DNA of 64,000 bases from an uncultured Gammaproteobacteria bacterium (GTDB lineage Bacteria > Pseudomonadota > Gammaproteobacteria > UBA6429 > Thiohalophilaceae). Shown here piece by piece: positions 1 to 8,404 of the stretch (positions within the stretch are counted from its first letter, which is position 1; every line of letters starts with the position of its first letter). The stretch is from the NCBI GenBank assembly GCA_913064945.1, contig CAJYAN010000003.1, positions 235,096 to 299,095 of the forward strand, read 5' to 3'. The notes beneath the pieces are model-generated. The model ran no database searches, was not told the DNA's origin, and saw only the letters and a program-made list of their open reading frames with translations. The translations under genes and the position numbers were made by a program.

Positions 1-900
1 ATTTCCGGAGGCACCATTAGCGATCTCAGCATGTTGTTCGATTAAGGTGATGTGCCAGCCGCGTTGTGCCAGCGCGGAAGCAGTAGTGATTCCCGCGATG
101 CCCGCGCCAATGACGATGGCCTGCCGGTTTTGACTTGCTGCGAATGGCGATTGATGAAACCAGGGCGCAGAAATTTTCTTTTCCTTTGCAGCGTCAAGTC
201 TGCCGCTAAGCATTTCACGCTTTTTGCCAAAGCCTGGCCGTTTAGTGATCACAAAGCCGGCCGTCTGCAGACGGCGTCTGACGTCACCGGCGGCGGTAAA
301 CGTCGCAAGACTGCCATGTTTTACCGTGCGTTCGGCGATGAACTGAAATAAATTATCCGACCAGAGCCGCTGATTTTTTTCCGGTGAAAAGCCATCCAGA
401 AACCAGGCATCCACCGTGGCATTGAGTTCAGGCAATAATTCAAGGGCATCACCGAACAACAGAGTCAGGCTAACTCTACGATTCAACAATTGTCGATAAT
501 GAAAGCCGTGTACCAGTGGTGGATAGACTTCGAGTAACTCGCGAGTAATATGTGCCAGGGATGGCCAGGCGCTCAACGCGATTGACAGGTCGTGTGGCGT
601 AAAGGGATGTTTCTCAACAGCGATATAGTGTAGACGCGCATCGGTGGCTGCCGTCTGTAACCAGGTCTCGACGGTGGCAATAAAATTCAGGCCGCTTCCA
701 AAACCTATTTCACCGACAACAAATTGTCGGGCACGTGCAAACCGTGTCGGCAAGTCATTACCTTCAATAAAGACATGGCGTGTTTCATCCAGACCACCCT
801 GACGCGAAAAATAGATATCATCATACTCACTGCTATAGGGCTCGCCAGCATGCCATTGTAGTCTGGCGGCCTGTAATGATTTGAATGAAGACAGCGCAAT
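1..900 (-). CDS. mnmC: Bifunctional tRNA 5-methylaminomethyl-2-thiouridine enzyme MnmC (partial, 3' end outside window)
   Basis: MnmC finishes the mnm5(s2)U wobble modification of tRNA: an FAD oxidase domain converts cmnm5 to nm5 and a SAM methyltransferase domain converts nm5 to mnm5. About 300 codons are visible. The N-terminal methyltransferase domain has YDDIYFSRQGGLDETRHVF and a GFGSGLNF SAM loop near residues 55-65. A GFGKKREM linker motif follows, then the FAD Rossmann motif VIGAGIAG near residue 262, after which the gene leaves the window. The frame is closed by TGA just upstream of the conserved N-terminus and holds no ATG, GTG or TTG at the expected place. ATT at 898-900 gives an N-terminus of the usual length, so the start is uncertain. 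It lies 8 bp downstream of the MscS gene. Family assignment is firm; the start is not. Confidence 0.9.
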   Translation of the reverse strand, partial: MALSSFKSLQAARLQWHAGEPYSSEYDDIYFSRQGGLDETRHVFIEGNDLPTRFARARQFVVGEIGFGSGLNFIATVETWLQTAATDARLHYIAVEKHPFTPHDLSIALSAWPSLAHITRELLEVYPPLVHGFHYRQLLNRRVSLTLLFGDALELLPELNATVDAWFLDGFSPEKNQRLWSDNLFQFIAERTVKHGSLATFTAAGDVRRRLQTAGFVITKRPGFGKKREMLSGRLDAAKEKKISAPWFHQSPFAASQNRQAIVIGAGIAGITTASALAQRGWHITLIEQHAEIANGASGN

Positions 901-908
901 AGTCTCGA

Positions 909-1430
909 TTACGGGGCCGACACGATATGCACAGTAACCGGGTCAGTAAAGAGTTTGGCATTCGGTATGAAAATTTTATCTCCCTCCGAAGTCAATTGAG
1001 TATAGCGCAGGTCAATGGTGAGCACTCTGCCACTAAACCCCGAGACACTAATATCATCTCCAACCACGAAGGGTTTATGCAATAAAATCATAACACCGGA
1101 GAGCAGATTGGAAATTGTATCCTTGAGGGCAAAACCAACGGCAAAACCGGTCAGGCCCAGCCCCGCCACCAGCGCCGAGACATCGACACCGAGCGTGCCC
1201 AGCGCTGTAATACTCGCCACTACCAGCAGCACGATGCGAACACTACGAATAAACAGGTTGGTTAGATGCTCGTCACGCGCCACATGGCGCATTGCTCTGT
1301 CCAGCAGGTGACAGAGCACTTTACTAAGCACGTAGAAGGCAAGCAGGATCAATAATGCGCCGGTAATACGCGGCAACCAGGCGATAGTCGATTTTGCCAG
1401 CACTTCAAGATCGATCAATGAAACTTCCAT
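909..1430 (-). CDS. Short MscS-family mechanosensitive channel
   Basis: Predicted inner-membrane small-conductance mechanosensitive channel protecting against hypo-osmotic shock. The 173-residue product has hydrophobic segments at about 15-40 and 60-85, then the pore-lining helix and hinge (GLGLTGFAVGFALKDTISN, about 93-111) and the beta-domain motif KPFVVGDDI. It stops after the beta domain (FIPNAKLF), so it lacks the alpha/beta cytoplasmic vestibule of the 286-residue E. coli MscS. Short homologues of this architecture are known, so it need not be broken. ATG at 1428-1430 is preceded by AGAGGA. It is followed at once by mnmC on the same strand. Confidence 0.88.
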   Translation of the reverse strand: MEVSLIDLEVLAKSTIAWLPRITGALLILLAFYVLSKVLCHLLDRAMRHVARDEHLTNLFIRSVRIVLLVVASITALGTLGVDVSALVAGLGLTGFAVGFALKDTISNLLSGVMILLHKPFVVGDDISVSGFSGRVLTIDLRYTQLTSEGDKIFIPNAKLFTDPVTVHIVSAP

Positions 1431-1715
1431 GATATTCCTCTTAGCTAAGTATGTTTATTAAAGGAAGGCCTCGCTAGCCGCAGTTTATTAGCCTCGCTTC
1501 ACAATCACAATGGCAGCGCCTGTCATTCGTCAAGGCGGCATCTTAGGCAGTGTCTTAGCCATCATCACCGTAGTGTTCGCATTGATCGATACCGCAAACA
1601 ACTTGCCGATATTTTACTCGACTTTCAATTGCCACTGGTATGCTGTACACAACAATCTGAATTGTCGTGGTGGATGGTGCAATCATACCTCCGCTAGAAA
1701 AATCGTGGTGCCGGT

Positions 1716-2897
1716 TCAGACATATTGCCCCGCGCACCAACCTGAGGCCCAGGCCCACTGAAAATTGTAACCACCCAGCCAGCCGGTAACATCGACCACT
1801 TCACCAATAAAATACAGGCCCGCCGTGGCCTTGCATTCCAGGGTTTTCGATGACAGGGCATTGGTATCGATGCCGCCCACGGTAACTTCAGCGGTGCGAT
1901 ATCCCTCCGTGCCATTGGGCTGGATACACCAGTCGTGTAGTTGTCCCGCCATCCACTGACACTGTTGTGTAGAAAGTGAGCCCATGGTTTGTTCCAACAG
2001 ACCTGAATCAAAGATGGCTGTCAGCAGGCGCTTAGGCAAATACTTACCCAGCACGGTCTTGACCTGTTGCCTAACAGCCTGTTGCTGTCGTTGTGCGAAT
2101 AATCCCATCAGGCCCACTTCTGGTAGCAGGTTTATATGTAATGTTTCACCCGGTTGCCAGTATGATGAAATCTGTAACATGGCTGGACCGCTCAAACCGC
2201 GGTGGGTAAATAACAGGTTTTCGCGGAAGCTATGCTGCGCGGTACTGACAATACACTCCAGCGCAATCCCGGACAATTCAGCAAAGCGCGCCTTGTCTTT
2301 ATCGTGCAAGGTAAAAGCAACCAGGCCCGCCACCGGCGGCCAGACCTTGATGCCAAACTGCTCGGCAACTTTATAGCCAAACGGCGTGGCACCCATTTTG
2401 GGGATCGATAGACCACCGCTGGCAATAACTAACGAAGTACACGTCACCACGCCATTGCTGGTCTCAAGTGCATACCCCGCAGCGGGCAGTTTGGCGACAC
2501 TTTGAATCTCTGTTTGCAGTTTTATGTCCACGTTTGCCTGTCGACACTCTGCCAGCAGCATGTCGCGGATATCCTTGGCGCTGTCATTACAGAATAACTG
2601 ACCATGTTCACGTTCATGATAGGGAATTTTATGGTCCTCGACCATCGCGATAAAATCCCATTGCGTAAACCGACTTAACGCAGATTTACAGAAATGTGGA
2701 TTATGGGAAATATAATTTTCGGCACTCACATCCAGGTTAGTGAAGTTGCAACGACCGCCCCCCGACATGAGGATTTTCTTAGCCACTTTATTGGCATGAT
2801 CCAGCACCAGCACCTGACGTCCCCGTTTGCCTGCCTCAACGGCACACATTAATCCCGAGGCGCTGGCCCCGATAATAAGCACATCATATTCAGTCAT
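1716..2897 (-). CDS. yhiN: BaiN/RdsA-family (YhiN, HI0933) FAD-dependent oxidoreductase
   Basis: A 394-residue flavoprotein of the HI0933/YhiN family. The E. coli member has been reported as the 23S rRNA dihydrouridine synthase RdsA acting at position 2449; the function here is inferred from that. Visible features are the Rossmann loop IIGASASGLMCA (residues 8-19), the family motif MSGGGRCNFTN (44-54), and a C-terminal FAD motif with GEVVDVTGWLGGYNFQWA. An upstream in-frame extension would run 69 nt further into the neighbouring gene; ATG at 2895-2897 places the Rossmann fold at the usual distance from the start. It overlaps the preceding methyltransferase gene by 8 nt, which suggests translational coupling. 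Confidence 0.88.
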   Translation of the reverse strand: MTEYDVLIIGASASGLMCAVEAGKRGRQVLVLDHANKVAKKILMSGGGRCNFTNLDVSAENYISHNPHFCKSALSRFTQWDFIAMVEDHKIPYHEREHGQLFCNDSAKDIRDMLLAECRQANVDIKLQTEIQSVAKLPAAGYALETSNGVVTCTSLVIASGGLSIPKMGATPFGYKVAEQFGIKVWPPVAGLVAFTLHDKDKARFAELSGIALECIVSTAQHSFRENLLFTHRGLSGPAMLQISSYWQPGETLHINLLPEVGLMGLFAQRQQQAVRQQVKTVLGKYLPKRLLTAIFDSGLLEQTMGSLSTQQCQWMAGQLHDWCIQPNGTEGYRTAEVTVGGIDTNALSSKTLECKATAGLYFIGEVVDVTGWLGGYNFQWAWASGWCAGQYV

Positions 2898-3879
2898 GAC
2901 GGTGAGTGATATGCCAGCAATTATGTATCTTTGGATTGCGCTCAAAGTCTTTGGGCAATGTATCACGGCTGATATCTTTAATATGCCAGTCTGTCAGGGC
3001 ATCGTAATCCATTTTAAAACGGCGCAGATTATTGGAGAAAATGAGTATTCCCTGCGGCGACAATAATGTCATCGTTGCCTGTAACAACACGACATGGTCA
3101 CGCTGGACATCAAACGTTGAATCCATACGTTTGGAACTTGAGAAACTCGGTGGGTCGAGGAAAATAAGATCGAATTGACGTTGGCCCGCCATCTGCTGCA
3201 GCCATTCAATACAATTGGCCTGCACATACTCGTGGCCCGTGTCCACAAAACCATTTAGCTGCATATTACGTTGGGCCCAGTCCAGATAAGTACGCGACAT
3301 GTCCACCGTGGTCGTTGTGCTGGCACCACCGCGCGTTGCGTATACCGTACCGCTACCGGTATAGGCAAACAGGTTAAGAAAGCGACGCCCCATGGCCAGC
3401 TGCATTAACAGTCCACGGGTAATACGATGGTCCAGGAACAGCCCGGTATCCAGATAATCAGAAAAATTTACCCAGAAATGATTGCCCGCCTCGGTTACTT
3501 CATGAAAGGTCTTCTCCTCAGCCAGTTTTTCATACTGTGCCGTGCCCTTTTGCTGACGTCTCACCTTGAGAAACAGGTCCGAGGCCGGAATCGCCAGTTC
3601 TTCCTGAATCACCTGCACGGCTTCCTGTAAACGCAGCTGCGTTTTTTCCGCAGCGATACTTTTTGGTGCCTCATATTCCTGCACATGCACCCAGCGTTGC
3701 CCGGGCGTCAGGGCGCTTTCATAGACATCTACCGCCAGGGCATATTCCGGCATGTCCGCATCATACAGACGATAGCAATGGATCTGCTCACGCTTACACC
3801 ATTTTGCCAGATGTTTCTGGTTCTTGTTTAGGCGATTGGCAAACATCTGCGCGCCCTCGCTACGTATCAACTGATTCAA
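2890..3879 (-). CDS. Standalone RlmK-like 23S rRNA methyltransferase (C-terminal half of RlmKL)
   Basis: A class I SAM methyltransferase matching the C-terminal RlmK half of E. coli RlmKL, which makes m7G2069 in 23S rRNA. Landmarks in order: ANRLNKNQKHLAKWCKRE (14-31), CYRLYDADMPEY (35-46), a PUA/EEHEE-like segment to about 115, SAM motif NLFAYTGSGT (169-178), and catalytic-loop LDPPSFSSSK (241-250). The N-terminal THUMP and RlmL (m2G2445) half is absent, and the gene upstream is on the other strand. The protein begins with the linker sequence (GAQMFANRL) that joins the halves in the fused enzyme. Start chosen is TTG 3877-3879 with a strong GGAGG about 10 nt upstream. The end overlaps yhiN. 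Confidence 0.85.
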   Translation of the reverse strand: MNQLIRSEGAQMFANRLNKNQKHLAKWCKREQIHCYRLYDADMPEYALAVDVYESALTPGQRWVHVQEYEAPKSIAAEKTQLRLQEAVQVIQEELAIPASDLFLKVRRQQKGTAQYEKLAEEKTFHEVTEAGNHFWVNFSDYLDTGLFLDHRITRGLLMQLAMGRRFLNLFAYTGSGTVYATRGGASTTTTVDMSRTYLDWAQRNMQLNGFVDTGHEYVQANCIEWLQQMAGQRQFDLIFLDPPSFSSSKRMDSTFDVQRDHVVLLQATMTLLSPQGILIFSNNLRRFKMDYDALTDWHIKDISRDTLPKDFERNPKIHNCWHITHRHD

Positions 3880-4015
3880 AAATTTTACCCCTCCACAGAA
3901 ACTATCTATAATAATCCGTCGACGTTGATTTGCCCAGAAGCCCCTGTCCTTCAGTAGGATCTGTTATGATCTGTTTCTGCTGATATGAAACCCCATCACC
4001 TCTCAGGATATTGAT

Positions 4016-4423
4016 ATGAAATGGTTTATACGCTTATTTTTCAGAACGCTCCGGCGCATCATTGGTCCCCCCATGTTACTGATCGACTGGCTCACCAGCC
4101 CCAGGGGCCTCGAACGGGATCAGGCGGCACAGAAGGAGATAGATGCACAGACCCACAACATGGTGCTGTACCAGTTCAGGACCTGTCCCTTTTGCATTAA
4201 AGTACGTCGTACCATTAAGCGCCTGTCGCTAAAAATTGAGCAGCGTGATGCACAGCACAACATGGCCTACCGCACAGAACTGCTTGAGGGCGGTGGACAG
4301 ATCAAAGTTCCCTGCCTACGTATTGTCGATGCCAAGGGTGAGGTCACCTGGTTATATGAGTCAACACAGATCATACAGTTTCTGGAGACCAGTTTTGGCG
4401 GCAGTGAGGCGGTTACCGCCTAG
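4016..4423 (+). CDS. Glutaredoxin / GST N-terminal-like protein
   Basis: A 135-residue thioredoxin-fold protein. A hydrophobic and basic N-terminus (residues 1-26, MKWFIRLFFRTLRRIIGPPM) could be a membrane anchor or amphipathic helix. The glutaredoxin-like domain starts near residue 48 with the active-site motif CPFC (C57, C60), followed by a cis-Pro element IKVPCLR and a C-terminal ESTQIIQFLE helix typical of GST N-terminal domains. It probably acts in thiol-disulfide exchange or glutathione-linked redox reactions. ATG is preceded by AGGATATTGAT. It is transcribed divergently from the rlmK-like gene and convergently with the Kef-type antiporter. Confidence 0.8.
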   Translation: MKWFIRLFFRTLRRIIGPPMLLIDWLTSPRGLERDQAAQKEIDAQTHNMVLYQFRTCPFCIKVRRTIKRLSLKIEQRDAQHNMAYRTELLEGGGQIKVPCLRIVDAKGEVTWLYESTQIIQFLETSFGGSEAVTA

Positions 4424-4448
4424 CCTTTTATAAAAAATCTATAAACGC

Positions 4449-4492
4449 AAAGACGCTAAGATTGATAAATACGAATCATTTCTTGGCGTCCT
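4449..4492. terminator. Hairpin between convergent genes
   Basis: Arms AAAGACGCTAAG (4449-4460) and CTTGGCGTCCTT (from 4482) pair over 12 positions with one wobble and one mismatch around an A/T-rich loop. It sits in the 100-bp gap between two converging genes, so a bidirectional terminator is the likely role. The CGCAAAGACGC arm also resembles dispersed palindromes of many bacterial genomes. Confidence 0.5.
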
Positions 4493-4524
4493 TATGTTGA
4501 AAATGTTTAATATCCAATAACAAA

Positions 4525-5700
4525 TTAATCGCGCCGCAGGGCCTCGGATACCGCAATCGGCGTTGGATAACGTAACACAATAAACCATGATGACACCACA
4601 AAGGTAAGCAAGGTACTGACCTGTATCAGATATGAGGCTCTACTACCAATCACACCCGAGTCTAATGCCAGCACGGCGATAAATAGTGAAAACTCACTAA
4701 TCTGTCCCAGGCGTACGCCCACTTCGCGGCCACGATGTCTATCTTCACCATAGGCACGCAACAGACGATCAAAGCCAAGCGGCTTTAGCACAAGAAAAAT
4801 GGCGGCGATAACAATGCTGGGCCAGAGTACCTCATTGACAATGGAGAGATCAAAACTGGCCCCCAGTGAAAAGAAAAAAATGACCAGAAAAAAATCCCGT
4901 AACGGTTTAAGGTTCTCGGCAATAAACAGGGCAATGGGGTTGGCCGCCAGCATCACTCCCGCAATAAAGGCACCAATCTCGGCCGACAGGCCAATCGCAT
5001 GCGCCAGTTGGGCCATGCTAAGACACCAGCCAATCGCCATGAGAAAAATGTATTCATGAATGCGATTAAAGCGTCGTATTAATCTCAGTAAAATATACTG
5101 ACTAAAGAACCAGGCAACCAGGATTAATCCAAATAGCGACATGACCAGTTTAGCCAGTTCAAACAATAGGGCGCTGGAGGTCCACTCCGCAGGTAGTAGC
5201 ATTAAAATTACGATCGCAATCAGGTCCTGCATCAGCAAAATACTAATGATAATCTCACCAGTGTGCTTATGATGAAGGACCGTGGTCGGCAATAATTTAA
5301 GTCCGATTATGGTACTGGAAAACATCATGGCTGCACCGATCACGACTGACTCTTTCGTCGAAAAACCAAACAACCAGGCACAGCTGGTACCAACAAGAAT
5401 AAACAGCAGGCAGCTTACCGTCGTAATGACAGTCGACTGTTTCAGATAGTGAAACATTTTTTGTGGCTGGAGATTAATGCCGAGCAAAAACAGCAAAAAG
5501 ACAATACCGATATGCGAGACCTGTCGCATGACCTCTGGTTCGGCTACCACATCGAGAACGGAAGGACCGAGAAGAATCCCGACGATTATATAGATCACTA
5601 ACAGCGATAGCCGGGCATACAGGGCAAAGGTCGCCATCAATGCCGCACCGGCAAAGATTAGGAATATGGTAAAGACGACTGGATCGTTTTCCACTACCAC
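4525..5700 (-). CDS. Kef/CPA2-type cation:proton antiporter membrane domain
   Basis: A 391-residue polytopic membrane protein of the monovalent cation:proton antiporter-2 family, with about 11-12 hydrophobic segments. Motifs include IIVGILLGPSVLD (37-49), FLLFLLGINLQP, and the core GLSAEIGAFIAGVMLA. It ends after the transmembrane domain (LRYPTPIAVSEALRRD), without the RCK/TrkA-N domain found in KefB/KefC, so regulation by bound nucleotide or glutathione is not expected from this polypeptide alone. Start GTG 5698-5700 has only a weak Shine-Dalgarno; a second GTG lies two codons on. It follows the YeeE/YedE gene by 13 bp and is probably the last gene of that operon. Confidence 0.85.
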   Translation of the reverse strand: MVVENDPVVFTIFLIFAGAALMATFALYARLSLLVIYIIVGILLGPSVLDVVAEPEVMRQVSHIGIVFLLFLLGINLQPQKMFHYLKQSTVITTVSCLLFILVGTSCAWLFGFSTKESVVIGAAMMFSSTIIGLKLLPTTVLHHKHTGEIIISILLMQDLIAIVILMLLPAEWTSSALLFELAKLVMSLFGLILVAWFFSQYILLRLIRRFNRIHEYIFLMAIGWCLSMAQLAHAIGLSAEIGAFIAGVMLAANPIALFIAENLKPLRDFFLVIFFFSLGASFDLSIVNEVLWPSIVIAAIFLVLKPLGFDRLLRAYGEDRHRGREVGVRLGQISEFSLFIAVLALDSGVIGSRASYLIQVSTLLTFVVSSWFIVLRYPTPIAVSEALRRD

Positions 5701-5713
5701 GCTTCGCTATTTG

Positions 5714-6745
5714 TCAGGTGTTCGTACGCCGATCCCACCACTTCACGGTTATCGCTGCACCAGTAAACATGCTGATAGTGGCCAATAATGATTCCAGTGA
5801 CAGGGTCGACGTACCACTCAGACCCTGCCCTACATTACAGCCATAGCCAACGATGCCACCGATCCCCATTAAAGCCCCACCAAGTACCGCATAGCGGGCC
5901 ATGCCTTTTGGTACGGGGGTGAGTTTGAATTCACGTGTTGCCAGCGCACTCATAAAAGCGGCCACTGCCATACCAAGCACAAACGCAATCTGGAACGACA
6001 TTTCAGGAATAGTTTGATACAGAATAATTGATCCAAATCTTGCCATCGGACCGGAAACAGTGATGGCCGAAGGTTTGCGCGGATCAAAAACATCCTGCGC
6101 CAGGTCACCTGTGATAATCCAGCTAAAGATCACCAATCCACCAATAACAGCGCCCGCCACAATCCACGACCAGTGGATAGTTTGTGTACGAATGGCATAA
6201 ACCAGAAAGGCCAACAGACCAAGCACCATAATGACGGCCACGAGGGTTGGTGAAACATGCAGGATACTGGCAATGCCTGCATCGGTACTTAGATTAATCG
6301 AAGTCGCTGCCGTCATTTTTAAACGTGCCGGTTCCAGCCAGCCATACTGAGTAATTGCGGCGGCGACCATAAAACTGAAAACAGCAATTAGTGACTGCAT
6401 ATTGCCTTCGGCGAATTTCACCACAGTACGGGTCGCGCAACCACCCGCCAGGGTACCGCCAATACCAAATAGCAGGCCACCGAAAATAACGCCCCACCAG
6501 TCCAGTACCGAATTACGATAACCCGTCTGCGAGATATCCACCCAGTGAGAGATTTCAAGATATTGCGTGCCAGCGATTGCCACGGTTAACGCCGCGACAA
6601 AGGCAGCCACCTGCCGCAGGTCTTTAATTAATACCCAATTCGCCGTTGCTGCCACCATACAAAAACGAAAGCGTTGCATCAGGACTCCAAAGACAAGACC
6701 GGTCATAACACCACCGCCAACCAACCAGAGATTGATACCACTCAT
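5714..6745 (-). CDS. YeeE/YedE (TsuA-like) sulfur-compound transporter
   Basis: A 343-residue inner-membrane protein with about nine hydrophobic segments, of the YeeE/YedE family. The characterised members TsuA/YeeE import thiosulfate. Three cysteines lie in the glycine-rich positions expected for the thiosulfate path: C29 (RFRFCMVA), C103 (GGTLAGGCATR) and C303 (GYGCNVGQGLSG). The two half-repeats with G-x-G-x-x-G-C motifs are clear. Uptake of thiosulfate or a related persulfide donor is therefore a reasonable inference. ATG is preceded by AAGGAGCAGGGT, an excellent ribosome-binding site. It sits between ppnP and the Kef-type antiporter. Confidence 0.88.
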   Translation of the reverse strand: MSGINLWLVGGGVMTGLVFGVLMQRFRFCMVAATANWVLIKDLRQVAAFVAALTVAIAGTQYLEISHWVDISQTGYRNSVLDWWGVIFGGLLFGIGGTLAGGCATRTVVKFAEGNMQSLIAVFSFMVAAAITQYGWLEPARLKMTAATSINLSTDAGIASILHVSPTLVAVIMVLGLLAFLVYAIRTQTIHWSWIVAGAVIGGLVIFSWIITGDLAQDVFDPRKPSAITVSGPMARFGSIILYQTIPEMSFQIAFVLGMAVAAFMSALATREFKLTPVPKGMARYAVLGGALMGIGGIVGYGCNVGQGLSGTSTLSLESLLATISMFTGAAITVKWWDRRTNT

Positions 6746-6798
6746 ACCCTGCTCCTTATCCTCTAAATTATTATTCGAGATTAATAATGCCGTGAATA

Positions 6799-7110
6799 TT
6801 ATTTAAAATGACAAACATAATCGAGCATTTCCACAACCTCAATATCAAAACTACTATCGCCAGGTACACTGAAGGAATCGCCGGCGATGTAAGTCTGCCA
6901 GTCAGTTTCGCCCTGAAGACGTACACGGCATTTACCGGCATTGACCTCCATTATCTCTGGGGCCGACGTATTAAATGTCAGTCTTGCAGGGAAAATGATA
7001 CCAAGTGTTTTGCGAATTCCATCAGGGAAAAGCACAGTATGCGATACGCATTTCCCGTCAAAATAGACATTGGCTTGCTTGATGACACTGACCTGGTCGA
7101 ACTGACTCAT
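6799..7110 (-). CDS. ppnP: Pyrimidine/purine nucleoside phosphorylase PpnP
   Basis: A small cupin-like nucleoside phosphorylase (YaiE/PpnP) that splits purine and pyrimidine nucleosides with phosphate. The 103 residues are close to the usual 94 of E. coli. Recognisable stretches are [32 protein letters not shown], the cupin-like [13 protein letters not shown], and the C-terminal [14 protein letters not shown] ending in YVCHF. ATG has GGAG six bases upstream. It lies 25 bp after an unknown gene and 53 bp before the YeeE/YedE gene, all on the same strand, which suggests an operon. Confidence 0.92.
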   Translation of the reverse strand: MSQFDQVSVIKQANVYFDGKCVSHTVLFPDGIRKTLGIIFPARLTFNTSAPEIMEVNAGKCRVRLQGETDWQTYIAGDSFSVPGDSSFDIEVVEMLDYVCHFK

Positions 7111-7135
7111 TATTTACTCCGTTTTGAAAATTTAA

Positions 7136-7513
7136 TTAGTGCAATGGGCTGAATTGCACTACCGTCTGACCGTGATATTGCTCATCAAAGTCCATTTCAA
7201 TATTGATGCCTTCACCCTGATTATTGATCTTGACCTGCTTTAATTCAGGCTCACGTACGGCCAGATAGGTACACATGGCGGCGGCCATGGTTTCATTATC
7301 AGTAAGGATGGCATGCGCCAGATTGCTGGCAACAAATTGCAGGCGTTGACTCTTATCAGGGTTTGTCACCAGGCTGTCATCGATCATAATGCCTTCATCC
7401 ATTTTTGTATCCATCTTGTCCAGATACAGTTCCTGATGATCCGGCAATATTTTCCCGCGATCATATTCCAGCTGTGCGATACCGTTGAGGAGGATGGCCA
7501 GCATATTACTCAT
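7136..7513 (-). CDS. Unknown 125-residue protein upstream of ppnP
   Basis: I do not recognise this protein. It is soluble and acidic with no signal peptide or membrane segment. It starts SNMLAILLNGIAQLEYDRG and contains a hydrophilic middle rich in D and K (LDKMDTKMDEGIMIDDSL), a predicted helical stretch AHAILTDNETMAAAMCTYLAVREPEL (87-112), and an acidic C-terminal strand NIEMDFDEQYHGQTVVQF. GGAG lies nine bases before the ATG. It is the first or second gene of the run leading into ppnP and YeeE/YedE, so a role in sulfur or nucleoside handling is possible but unproven. Confidence 0.75.
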   Translation of the reverse strand: MSNMLAILLNGIAQLEYDRGKILPDHQELYLDKMDTKMDEGIMIDDSLVTNPDKSQRLQFVASNLAHAILTDNETMAAAMCTYLAVREPELKQVKINNQGEGINIEMDFDEQYHGQTVVQFSPLH

Positions 7514-7599
7514 AAGTTAGATTCTCCGACATGCGTCATTTGCTTACTGGTAAGTATACGGGAGCCCTGCAACGAATACGACACTGTGAATACCCCGCT

Positions 7600-8346
7600 C
7601 TATTTAAACCAGTCATCAATATCCGCATTGTCACGATTAACTTCTGTCTCATCAAGTTCGATAATGCCGATGGAATTTTCATCCGGGCTATCTGTTTGTG
7701 TGGAACTTACTGGCGTCGTCGACTGATTCGTCTCTTCTCGAAAGGCGGCAAAAAATGCCTGGAAATGTCGCTCGGTGAGGCAAATGATAATTTTACCCAC
7801 CGCGCACTCCTGACGGGCATCCCAGAAGTGGGTAATGGCACGGTAAAAGGCCTGAGCACAAATTTCGATGGGAACGCGAAAAATTCCGGCGCTAATCGCA
7901 GGGAAGGCGATACTCTGCCAGTCATTGGTTTCACATAGCAATAAACTGCGCAGAATGGCCTGCTCCAGTTTATGTTGTTCATTGCCCTCGCCCATCATCG
8001 GGCCCACTGCATGAATAATAGCCTGATAGGGCAACTGCCCGGCGTCAGTATAGACGGCCATGCCGCTCTCTAGCACCCCGTATTCGCGCACCAGCCTGTC
8101 ACTATCCAGTTGCAGCTGTTTGCCTGCGGCCTGCAGGATAATCCCTGCCAGCCCGCCTGCATGATACAGTCCGCCATTGGCGGGATTGACAATGACCGCT
8201 ACGGGGGCCTGCAACAGGTCGGCAACTTCGACACGCAACTCACGATCCCCATAGCGGAATTGCATGGACTGCTGCGACATAGACGAGACCCTGTTATTGT
8301 CCGAATCGCCCCCTGGTGCAGAAGTATGACTCGGGAATTTAATCAT
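7600..8346 (-). CDS. Macrodomain protein with acidic C-terminal tail
   Basis: A macrodomain (ADP-ribose or O-acetyl-ADP-ribose binding/hydrolase fold). Motifs in order are VIVNPANGGLYHAGGLAG, the HAVGPMMGEG strand, and the distal loop FPAISAGIFRVP, which correspond to the ligand-binding loops of the family. A 45-residue tail rich in S, T, D and E follows, ending in ADIDDWFK. Two starts are possible: ATG 8344-8346, or ATG 8278-8280 beginning MSQQSMQFRYGD, which fits the domain boundary better. It lies 86 bp before the unknown-ppnP-YeeE run and after the terminator of the TusE-like gene. Confidence 0.85.
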   Translation of the reverse strand: MIKFPSHTSAPGGDSDNNRVSSMSQQSMQFRYGDRELRVEVADLLQAPVAVIVNPANGGLYHAGGLAGIILQAAGKQLQLDSDRLVREYGVLESGMAVYTDAGQLPYQAIIHAVGPMMGEGNEQHKLEQAILRSLLLCETNDWQSIAFPAISAGIFRVPIEICAQAFYRAITHFWDARQECAVGKIIICLTERHFQAFFAAFREETNQSTTPVSSTQTDSPDENSIGIIELDETEVNRDNADIDDWFK

Positions 8347-8404
8347 TCTCAGTTGTCGGCAGTATAGGCGATCTGGTCTCAGCCTGCTTTTCTGCAGACC
8401 ATAA

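Noticed and set aside
1510..1761. Plus-strand frame with a stretch like MarC-family sequence (ALIDTANNLPIFYST)
   Set aside because: Only one short match; no ribosome-binding site, no continuation, and it overlaps the 3' end of yhiN. It may be a relic, but evidence is too thin.
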